Assembly: GCF_000972705.2 (NCBI RefSeq)
Contig: NZ_LATL02000213.1
Span: 1-21,406, forward strand
Reading direction: 5' to 3'
DNA from: Limnoraphis robusta CS-951
GTDB lineage: Bacteria; Cyanobacteriota; Cyanobacteriia; Cyanobacteriales; Microcoleaceae
DNA length: 21,406 bases
The translations under genes were made by a program, and so were the position numbers. Of the stretch, positions 15,096 to 20,863 are shown piece by piece. The notes under the pieces are model-generated. The model saw only the letters and a list, made by a program, of their open reading frames with translations, had not been told where the DNA came from and made no database searches. How positions within the stretch are numbered: position 1 is the first letter of the stretch; each line of letters starts with the position of its first letter.

Positions 15096-16307
15096 ATGTT
15101 GACGCTGACCTACGAGTACAGGTTGAAACCCACACAGCAACAGGTAGAGGTGATAGAACGCACCTTAGATGTCTGTCGCTCGGTGTGGAATTTTGCCTTG
15201 AAAGAACGTAAGAATTGGCTCAACTCTCGCTTGGCTCCCGTTAATGCCTGCTCGATTGTTAACGAGTACATCATCCCCGCCGACGCACCCTTCCCCGGTT
15301 ATCACTACCAAACGAAAGCGCTGACGCAAGCCAAGAAAAATAACGAACGGTTGAAGTCAGTTAACGCCCAGGTTCTTCAGCAAATCTTAAGAACCTTGGA
15401 TCGGGCGTTTGTTGATATGAAAGCCAGAGGGTTTGGGTTTCCCAGATTTAAGAATCGTTACCGGATGCGGTCTTTTATTTATCCTCAGCTTAAAGGCGAG
15501 ATCGTCAACGGCAACCGAATTAAGTTACCTCAACTCGGATGGGTTAAGGTTTTCAAGTCTCGGGAAATTCCTGACGGATTCAAACCCAAGCAAGCCCGAA
15601 TTGTTCGGAGGGCATCCGGCTACTTCGTGATGCTGTCTCTGCAATCCGATGTCAGCGTCCCAAATGTTCCTTTTCACGGGCATCCTTTGGGTATCGACCT
15701 CGGGTTAGAGAAATTCTTGGCAACGTCGGATGGGGAACTGATAAACAGACCCAGATTTTTGAACCGCTTCCATCGCAAGCTGAAATCGCTGCAACGGAGA
15801 TTAAAGCACAAGCAGAAGGGGTCTAACAATCGGCACAAGCTGAACCAAAAAATTGCTCGACTTCACCAACGAATTCAGGAAACTCGAAAAGACTGGCATT
15901 TTAAACTTGCTCACCACCTCTGCGATCGCGGACAGTCCATCTTTATCGAAGACATTGACTTCCGTTCGTGGGGGCGGGGAATGTTATCTAAGCACTGTCT
16001 CGATGCTGGCTTCGGTCAGTTCGTAACCATCCTCAAGTGGGTAGGATGGAAGCGGGGCGTTTTTGTGGGTGAGGTCAACAAAGATTACAGCAGCCAAATT
16101 TGTCCGAATTGCGGGGCGACGACGGGTAAGAAGTTACTCTCGGAGCGGGTTCATAATTGCCCGGAATGCAGGTACATCACCCACCGGGATGTCGCCGCCG
16201 CGCAGGTGATTCGGAATCGTGGTATTGATGCGCTCGGGCAGAGCGTGTCTGAAAATGCTTGTGGAGACTTACTGGCGGGGGGCTTCGGCTCTAGCGCGCG
16301 TGTCTGA
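15096..16307 (+). CDS. tnpB: TnpB, RNA-guided nuclease of an IS200/IS605-type element
   Basis: TnpB proteins are RNA-guided DNA nucleases, ancestors of Cas12, that help keep the element in place. The 403 residues have the standard order. An N-terminal recognition region (MLTLTYEYRLKPT) is followed by the RuvC-like core with GIDLGLEKFLAT (catalytic Asp201), IFIEDID (Glu285) and HRDVAAAQVI (Asp365). A CxxC...CxxC zinc finger (Cys336, 339, 355, 358) lies just before the last motif. The catalytic triad is intact, so it may be active. The last motif reads RDVAAA rather than the common RDxNAA. A guide RNA (omega RNA) is expected from the tnpB 3' end across the right end. Upstream and downstream hairpins mark the element ends. 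Confidence 0.95.
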   Translation: MLTLTYEYRLKPTQQQVEVIERTLDVCRSVWNFALKERKNWLNSRLAPVNACSIVNEYIIPADAPFPGYHYQTKALTQAKKNNERLKSVNAQVLQQILRTLDRAFVDMKARGFGFPRFKNRYRMRSFIYPQLKGEIVNGNRIKLPQLGWVKVFKSREIPDGFKPKQARIVRRASGYFVMLSLQSDVSVPNVPFHGHPLGIDLGLEKFLATSDGELINRPRFLNRFHRKLKSLQRRLKHKQKGSNNRHKLNQKIARLHQRIQETRKDWHFKLAHHLCDRGQSIFIEDIDFRSWGRGMLSKHCLDAGFGQFVTILKWVGWKRGVFVGEVNKDYSSQICPNCGATTGKKLLSERVHNCPECRYITHRDVAAAQVIRNRGIDALGQSVSENACGDLLAGGFGSSARV

Positions 16308-16355
16308 GAAGCAAGAATCCCCCGCTATACCGCAGGTCTTCGGCGGGAGTGTCAA
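16308..16355 (+). ncRNA. Expected omega RNA scaffold 3' part and right-end hairpin
   Basis: CCCGC (16321-16325) pairs with GCGGG (16343-16347). Inside, ACC-GCA-GGT (16329-16337) forms a small inner hairpin, the same layout as the left end. In known TnpB systems the omega RNA covers the 3' end of tnpB and the right end, with the guide taken from the flank just beyond (here starting about 16356). The RNA itself is inferred; only the structure is seen. Confidence 0.45.
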
Positions 16356-16717
16356 AAAGGTAAAGTTTACATTAACGACAAACCCATAAGCGATGATGCA
16401 ATTTATAATGATTCGAGCCTGGTCTGCTCCCAAATTTTAAGTTCTCAAGTCCGGCTATCAAGGATCTGAGAATCCGCTCAGTTGAACCTCAGAAACTCAC
16501 TCTAGTAACCCTAGAAAACAGTCAAAAACAACAGAGATCATCTTACAGGAGAAAGAATTTATTGGAGTGGCATTTCATCAACCTTGTTCAGTATCCTGTC
16601 TAGATATCTGGATCTTTATGACTGCCAATAGATGGTAGAGTTAGATTTCATAACTTGCTCAATCTGACTGCTATCGACTGTTTTAGAGAGCTACTTATTT
16701 GCTAAATTTTAGGCTGA
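16356..16717. other. Intergenic region upstream of pipX
   Basis: This 362-bp gap must hold the pipX promoter. I saw no ORF of useful length, no GTA-N8-TAC NtcA site, no terminator and no RNA gene. GTAAAGTTTAC at 16361-16371 has only a 5-bp centre and so fails as an NtcA site. Confidence 0.45.
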
Positions 16718-16987
16718 ATGACAACTGAAACTTACATGAATCACCCCAACTTTGGCTTACTGTTTAGAGTATGTCAAGTTGAGGATAATCAAGAACTGTT
16801 TACCACGCTGTACGCCCAACGACTGTTTTTTTTAGTCACTCACGGGCCAAGCGGTTTGAAATTTGAACCCGTTAGCCGTTCAGACGCCCGACTGGTTGTA
16901 GAAATCCGTCTGAGAATGTTGCGCCGAACAGGCCAGGTTGAAGAACATAAAAATCTACAAGTCATTCATCAACGCACATTTCAATAA
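16718..16987 (+). CDS. pipX: PipX, PII-interacting coactivator of NtcA
   Basis: PipX is a small cyanobacterial protein that swaps between the PII signal protein (when 2-oxoglutarate is low) and the transcription factor NtcA (when it is high). It thereby couples nitrogen status to gene expression. At 89 residues it has the family's standard length. The sequence starts METE-like with Glu4, then NHPNFGLLFRVC, then LYAQRLFFLV with Tyr32 and Leu36, residues known to matter for PII and NtcA contacts. The N-terminal two-thirds is the Tudor-like (KOW-type) domain and the end is two helices. The match at Glu4 supports the ATG at 16718. It is followed by pipY, its known partner. Confidence 0.95.
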   Translation: MTTETYMNHPNFGLLFRVCQVEDNQELFTTLYAQRLFFLVTHGPSGLKFEPVSRSDARLVVEIRLRMLRRTGQVEEHKNLQVIHQRTFQ

Positions 16988-17007
16988 CTTTGGGGTGTTT
17001 ATTGTTT

Positions 17008-17097
17008 GTGGTTTCACGAGAGAATAAGAAAGGGAAAAGAAGACAGAGGGAACCCGAGTTTTCCTGACATCCGACTTTCCCTCCCTTCTCGAACCAC
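17008..17097. repeat. Inverted repeat between pipX and pipY
   Basis: GTGGTT-tca-CGAGAG and AAGGGAAAG on the left are mirrored on the right by CTTTCCCTCCCTTCTCG-a-ACCAC. The arms of about 25-30 bp are imperfect. It could form a hairpin in the pipX-pipY transcript and lower pipY expression (inference). Confidence 0.6.
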
Positions 17098-17110
17098 GCA
17101 TCACGAAATT

Positions 17111-17782
17111 ATGACCCATTCCACCGCCGAACGTATTGCTGAAATTCGCTCCCAAGTCCCCGATTCTGTGCGAATCGTTGCTGTCACCAAAACAGTATCG
17201 GCTGATGTGATTCGTATCGCCTACGCAGCCGGAATCCGGGATTTTGGCGAAAATCGCATTCAAGAGGCGATGGAAAAACAAGAGCAACTGCAAGATTTGT
17301 CCGATATCACCTGGCATTTAATTGGTCATATCCAAACCAACAAAGCGATAAAAGCTGTGCAGCACTTTCAATGGATTCACTCCGTTGATAGTCTCAAACT
17401 CGCTCAACGCCTAGACAGACTCGCTGAAGAATCGGGTTGTCAGCCTCAAGTCTGCCTACAAGTTAAGATTTTAAGCGATCCCAATAAATATGGTTGGAGC
17501 GTTTCTCAACTTTTAGACGACTTAGCGGAACTTAATCAATGCCAGCACATTCAAATTCAAGGTCTAATGACCATTCCCCCTTTAGGATTAAATGATTCGG
17601 AAACGTTGAATGTCTTTGAGCAAACTCGCCAGTTAGCCCAAAAAATTCAACAACAACGCTGGTCAAATCTCGAGATCAAAGAACTCTCAATGGGAATGTC
17701 TGGGGATTATACTTTAGCTATACAAGCAGGTGCAACAATGATTCGGCCTGGACAAATTCTCTTTGGTGCGCGTACAACCTAA
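17111..17782 (+). CDS. pipY: PipY (YggS/PLPBP family), PLP homeostasis protein
   Basis: This family binds pyridoxal 5'-phosphate without known catalysis and keeps PLP and amino-acid pools in balance. With the ATG at 17111 the protein has 223 residues, typical of the family. The PLP lysine is Lys27 in IVAVTKTVS. Other family marks are DFGENRIQEA, WHLIGHIQTNK, IHSVDSLKLA, the GLMTIPPLG loop and LSMGMSGDYTLAIQAGATMIRPGQILFG at the end, which holds the phosphate site. An in-frame TTG at 17006 would add 35 residues coming from the inverted repeat and is rejected. Its place right after pipX matches the conserved cyanobacterial pair, and both proteins are reported to act in the same regulatory network. 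Confidence 0.95.
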   Translation: MTHSTAERIAEIRSQVPDSVRIVAVTKTVSADVIRIAYAAGIRDFGENRIQEAMEKQEQLQDLSDITWHLIGHIQTNKAIKAVQHFQWIHSVDSLKLAQRLDRLAEESGCQPQVCLQVKILSDPNKYGWSVSQLLDDLAELNQCQHIQIQGLMTIPPLGLNDSETLNVFEQTRQLAQKIQQQRWSNLEIKELSMGMSGDYTLAIQAGATMIRPGQILFGARTT

Positions 17783-17828
17783 ACAAGATAGTATATTTTC
17801 TGGTAAAGCTATCGAGTTCGAGAAAAAC

Positions 17829-17840
17829 TGACTATAGTCA
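17829..17840. promoter_or_regulatory. Perfect 12-bp palindrome upstream of sepF
   Basis: TGACTATAGTCA is a perfect dyad 66 bp before the sepF start. It has the size of a half-site pair for a dimeric regulator, but I do not recognise the factor and it could be chance. Confidence 0.3.
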
Positions 17841-17841
17841 A

Positions 17842-17879
17842 TCCCTGCTAGCTCCCCTAAAATGGGTGTCTAGTCGGGA
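17842..17879 (+). promoter_or_regulatory. Hairpin in the sepF leader
   Basis: TCCC-tg-CTAG-ct-CCC pairs with GGG-tgt-CTAG-tc-GGGA around a 7-nt loop. This gives 11 paired bases with two internal loops. It ends 14 bp before the Shine-Dalgarno GGAG and has no U-run. It could be a 5'-UTR structure affecting sepF translation. Confidence 0.45.
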
Positions 17880-17905
17880 GAAAGAGTCGTTATGGAGAAG
17901 AAACC

Positions 17906-18517
17906 GTGAACTCTATTTTTGGTAAGCTACGGGATTTTGTAGGACTCAATGACTCTGTTGAGTACGATTATGAATACGATGAAATGGAGGGGGATCAATA
18001 TCAAAATGTTTATCAGCCTCCCCAAGAACTCGCTTCCCCTGCACCCGTAGAGGAAGAACGTCGGAGCGTCCGTCGCCCTAGAGAACGGACAGTTGGGGCT
18101 ACTAACCCTACAGCAAGTACGGTAACATCAGAAGGATTGGGGTCAACCATGAACAATGTGATCGGTATGCCAGGAGCGTTAAACGGAATTTCAGAAGTCG
18201 TGGTCATGGAACCTCGTACTTTTGAAGAAATGCCTGCGGCTATTAGAGCGCTCAAAGAAAGAAAGTCTGTCGTTCTCAATCTCACCATGATGGACCCAGA
18301 CCAAGCCCAAAGAGCAGTAGACTTCGTAGCTGGAGGAACCTACGCCCTTGATGGTCATCAAGAACGAATTGGTGAAAGCATTTTCCTGTTTACGCCCAGT
18401 TGTGTTCAAGTTAGAACTCAGTCAGGCGTGATGAACGAAATGCCCAGCCAAGGACGCACTCGCATTCCTTCCCCGATGACTTCGATGTGGCAATCCGAGA
18501 AACAAGCGGTGCAGTAG
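17906..18517 (+). CDS. sepF: SepF (Cdv2), Z-ring assembly and membrane anchor protein
   Basis: SepF polymerises on the membrane and tethers and bundles FtsZ during division. Cyanobacteria lack FtsA, so SepF is important there. The 203 residues show a short N-terminal amphipathic helix for membrane binding ([14 protein letters not shown]), an acidic Tyr-rich and Pro-rich linker (about 18-85), and the SepF core (about 87-165) with [37 protein letters not shown] and the [11 protein letters not shown] loop. A Ser/Pro/Met-rich tail follows. The start is GTG, supported by GGAG 8 bases upstream. The gap of 123 bp from pipY includes a hairpin and a dyad, so sepF may also have its own promoter. proC follows 78 bp downstream. 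Confidence 0.95.
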   Translation: MNSIFGKLRDFVGLNDSVEYDYEYDEMEGDQYQNVYQPPQELASPAPVEEERRSVRRPRERTVGATNPTASTVTSEGLGSTMNNVIGMPGALNGISEVVVMEPRTFEEMPAAIRALKERKSVVLNLTMMDPDQAQRAVDFVAGGTYALDGHQERIGESIFLFTPSCVQVRTQSGVMNEMPSQGRTRIPSPMTSMWQSEKQAVQ

Positions 18518-18530
18518 TAGCGTTATCCAA

Positions 18531-18579
18531 GTCAGAGATCAGAAATCAGACTTTACAATTGCTGACCACTGACTCTGAC
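18531..18579. repeat. Inverted repeat between sepF and proC
   Basis: GTCAGAG-a-TCAG-aaa-TCAG on the left is mirrored by CTGACCACTGACTCTGAC on the right around ACTTTACAATTG. GTCAGAG/CTCTGAC and two TCAG blocks pair. It is a low-complexity repeat of the GTCAGTGGTCAG style seen in cyanobacterial intergenic DNA. There is no U-run. Confidence 0.6.
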
Positions 18580-18595
18580 ATTTTACACTCAACAA

Positions 18596-19423
18596 ATGAC
18601 AGGATTCAAATTCGGTTTAATTGGTGGCGGGGTGATGGGAGAAGCGCTTCTCTCCCGTTTAATTGCTCAGAATATCTATCACCCAACAGATGTAATCGTT
18701 AGCGAACCCCATGAGCCGCGTAGAGCTGTTCTCCAGCAACAGTATGGGGTGGAGGTCACAGATGAGAATAGCCAAGCCGCACAGGTCACAGAGGTGCTGC
18801 TGTTGGCGGTTAAACCTCAAATCTTAGACACTGTAATTTCAGATTTAGCAGCCCTCAGTTTAGGAGATTCTCCGAACCCTGAATCTGAGGTGACGATTAT
18901 TTCGATTTTAGCAGGGGTACCGTTAAGTAAGTTAGAAGCGGCTTTCATTCATCGTCCCGTGATTCGGGTGATGCCCAATACTCCCGCAACCGTCGGCGCT
19001 GGAATTAGTGCGATCGCTCCCGGTAAAGCTGTTCAACCCCATCATCTCAAACTGGCTGAACAAATTCTAGCAGCAGTTGGGGACGTTGTGGAAGTACCAG
19101 AATATTTGATGGATGCGGTAACAGGGTTATCCGGTTCGGGGCCTGCTTATGTTGCCCTGATGGTTGAGGCTCTAAGCGATGGCGGTGTAGCAGCAGGACT
19201 CCCGAGAGCGATCGCTTCAAAACTGGCTTTACAGACCGTTCTAGGCACCGCAGAATTATTAAAACAGACAGGTATGCACCCCGCAGAATTGAAAGATCGC
19301 GTCACCAGTCCAGGCGGAACTACAATAGCAGGCGTCGGCAAACTCGAACAGGCGGCTTTTCGTTCCGCATTAATAGAAGCAGTAAAAGCGGCTTGTGAAC
19401 GTTCAAAACAGTTAGGAAAGTAA
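18596..19423 (+). CDS. proC: ProC, pyrroline-5-carboxylate reductase
   Basis: ProC carries out the last step of proline synthesis, reducing 1-pyrroline-5-carboxylate to proline with NAD(P)H. The 275 residues match the family. The Rossmann start is FGLIGGGVMGEALLSRLI (6-23). LLLAVKPQ (68-75) and VIRVMPNTPATVGAG (122-136) are conserved cofactor and substrate regions. The C-terminal dimerisation domain has AVTGLSGSGPAYVALMVEAL (174-193) and the P5CR signature LKDRVTSPGGTTIAGVGKLE (222-241). The ATG at 18596 gives a standard N-terminus. It is the last gene of the pipX-pipY-sepF-proC string. A tandem palindromic array starts 17 bp after its stop and may end its transcripts. Confidence 0.97.
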   Translation: MTGFKFGLIGGGVMGEALLSRLIAQNIYHPTDVIVSEPHEPRRAVLQQQYGVEVTDENSQAAQVTEVLLLAVKPQILDTVISDLAALSLGDSPNPESEVTIISILAGVPLSKLEAAFIHRPVIRVMPNTPATVGAGISAIAPGKAVQPHHLKLAEQILAAVGDVVEVPEYLMDAVTGLSGSGPAYVALMVEALSDGGVAAGLPRAIASKLALQTVLGTAELLKQTGMHPAELKDRVTSPGGTTIAGVGKLEQAAFRSALIEAVKAACERSKQLGK

Positions 19424-19439
19424 CAGAAAAAGGAGAAAA

Positions 19440-19835
19440 AAACACCAAGACACAAAGAAATCAAATCTTCGTGACTTTGTGCCTTTGTGGTAATTTTCAG
19501 GAAAAAAAACCACCAAGACACTAAGACACTAAGCAAGCATCTCTTTCTGCCTTTGTGGTAATTTTAGGAGGATAAACCACCAAGACACCAAGAAATCAAA
19601 TCTTCGTGACTTTGTGCCTTTGTGGTAATTTTTAGGAGGATAAACCACCAAGACACCAAGACACTAAGAAATCAAATCTTTTGGCTTTTGTGGTAATTTT
19701 TAGGAGGATAAAACACCAAGACACTAAGAAATCAAATCTTCGTGACTTTGTGCCTTTGTGGTAATTTTAGGAGGATAAACCACTAAGACACTAAGACACT
19801 AAGAAATTAAATCTTTTGGCTTTTGTGGTAATTTT
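19440..19835. repeat. Tandem array of six ~67-bp palindromic units
   Basis: Units start at about 19440, 19507, 19574, 19642, 19710 and 19777, a period of 67-68 bp. Each begins AAACCACCAAGACAC and ends with CCTTTGTGGTAATTTT or GCTTTTGTGGTAATTTT, so the two halves are inverted copies. Most junctions read AGGAGGATAAA. Odd units have a short left arm and a long right arm (CGTGACTTTGTG). Even units have an extra AAGACACT on the left and a shorter right arm. The array is therefore three copies of a dimer of about 135 bp. It has no coding potential that I can support and is not CRISPR-like, since no unique spacers are present. Confidence 0.9.
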
Positions 19836-19836
19836 C

Positions 19837-19844
19837 GCGATCGC
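19837..19844. repeat. HIP1 octamer at the end of the array
   Basis: GCGATCGC directly follows the sixth repeat unit and precedes the methyltransferase ATG by 15 bp. It is one of about twelve HIP1 sites in the window, a mark of many cyanobacterial genomes. Confidence 0.8.
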
Positions 19845-19859
19845 TTTAAAAACTGATGA

Positions 19860-20846
19860 ATGAGTAATAGATTAACAAAATACAATTTCACGTTTATTGA
19901 TTTATTTGCGGGAATTGGGGGAATTCGTCTCCCTTTTGAGGAACTGGGGGGAAAATGTGTGTTTTCTTCTGAATGGGATGAAGCCGCCCAAAAAACCTAT
20001 CAAGCAAATTTTGGTGAATGTCCTTTAGGTGATATTACCACCATTGATCCTTGTTTGATTCCTCAACATGATATTTTATTGGCGGGGTTTCCCTGTCAAG
20101 CGTTTAGTATTATTGGCAAAATGGCAGGGTTTAATGAAGCCAGAGGAACGTTATTTTATAATATTGAGATGATTTTAAGAGAACATCTTCCTCAAGCGTT
20201 TTTATTGGAAAATGTCAAACAGCTTAGAACTCACGACAAAGGAAAAACGTTTAAAGTTATTACCGAACTCCTGCAAAATCTAGGTTATCACATTTATACA
20301 GAAGTTCTCAATGCGCTAGATTTTGGTTTACCGCAAAAGCGAGAACGAACTTATATTGTTGGATTTTTAGATAACATCAATTTTGACTTTCCCAAACCCG
20401 TAAAAAAAAGAATGAGTTTATCCGATATATTAGAACCCGATGAAAAAGTTGATCAAAGTTTGTTTGCTTCTGAGTTTATCCAACAAAAGAGAATTAACAA
20501 ATTGAAAGTTAAGCCCTTTTATCCATCAATTTGGCATGAAAATAAATCGGGAAATATTTCTGTGCTTCCCTATTCCTGCGCTTTGAGAAGTGGGGCTTCT
20601 TATAACTATCTTTTAGTGAATGGAGTTCGACGTCTATCGTCACGGGAACTTTTGCGTTTGCAAGGCTTTCCAGAATCGTTTAAAATCGTTGTATCTCACG
20701 CTGAAATCAGAAAACAAACGGGTAATAGTGTTCCGGTTCCAGTCGTTCGTGCGATCGCAAAACAGATGTTAAAAGCCTTAGAAGAAAAACAACCTGTTCC
20801 TGAAGAACCTAGACAGTTATTTATTGACTTTGCTAAATTTGAATAA
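19860..20846 (+). CDS. DNA (cytosine-5)-methyltransferase, type II modification enzyme
   Basis: This enzyme transfers a methyl group from SAM to C5 of cytosine in a specific site, protecting the genome from the partner endonuclease. The 328 residues contain the canonical motifs in order: motif I FIDLFAGIGGIRLPFEELGG (12-31), motif IV GFPCQAFS with catalytic Cys79, motif VI ENV (117-119), motif VIII QKRERTYIVG (159-168), a target-recognition region (about 180-245), motif IX RRLSSRELLRLQGFP (247-261) and motif X GNSVPVPVVRAIAKQ (278-292). Length suits a compact type II enzyme. The next gene starts 17 bp later and looks like a HaeII-type endonuclease, so the target may be RGCGCY (inference). The promoter must lie in or before the repeat array, since only 24 bp separate array and ATG. 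Confidence 0.95.
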   Translation: MSNRLTKYNFTFIDLFAGIGGIRLPFEELGGKCVFSSEWDEAAQKTYQANFGECPLGDITTIDPCLIPQHDILLAGFPCQAFSIIGKMAGFNEARGTLFYNIEMILREHLPQAFLLENVKQLRTHDKGKTFKVITELLQNLGYHIYTEVLNALDFGLPQKRERTYIVGFLDNINFDFPKPVKKRMSLSDILEPDEKVDQSLFASEFIQQKRINKLKVKPFYPSIWHENKSGNISVLPYSCALRSGASYNYLLVNGVRRLSSRELLRLQGFPESFKIVVSHAEIRKQTGNSVPVPVVRAIAKQMLKALEEKQPVPEEPRQLFIDFAKFE

Positions 20847-20848
20847 AA

Positions 20849-20852
20849 GGAG
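20849..20852 (+). promoter_or_regulatory. Shine-Dalgarno of the endonuclease gene
   Basis: GGAG, within AAAAGGAG, directly follows the methyltransferase stop and lies 11 bases before the ATG at 20864. It allows independent initiation on the shared mRNA. Confidence 0.55.
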
Positions 20853-20863
20853 TCATAGTAAAA

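Larger units (their letters stand above)
14953..16355 (+). mobile_element. IS200/IS605-type element carrying tnpB only (IS1341-like)
   Basis: The element consists of tnpB with hairpins at both sides and no tnpA. The left hairpin (14953-14983) and right hairpin (16318-16348) share the motif CCCG(T/C)TATACC(C/G)C followed by AGG. The sequence after the right hairpin reads GTGTCAA; TCAA is a known right-end cleavage tetranucleotide in the IS608 group. The exact left boundary cannot be set from one copy. The element lies between the EcfT-type gene and pipX without interrupting a gene that I can see. Any movement would need a TnpA in trans. Confidence 0.75.

Noticed and set aside
16361..16371. GTAAAGTTTAC as an NtcA site before pipX
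   Set aside because: The centre between GTA and TAC is 5 bp, not the 8 bp needed, and it lies about 350 bp from the start.
17006..17110. TTG start extending pipY by 35 residues
   Set aside because: The extra residues come from the inverted repeat; family members start near the ATG at 17111.
19147..19536. Minus-strand open frame across the proC end and the first repeats
   Set aside because: It reads through proC and repeat DNA, with a low-complexity product and no ribosome site.
19440..19835. Possible CRISPR array
   Set aside because: The whole 67-bp unit is conserved and palindromic, with no unique spacers between short repeats and no cas genes nearby.
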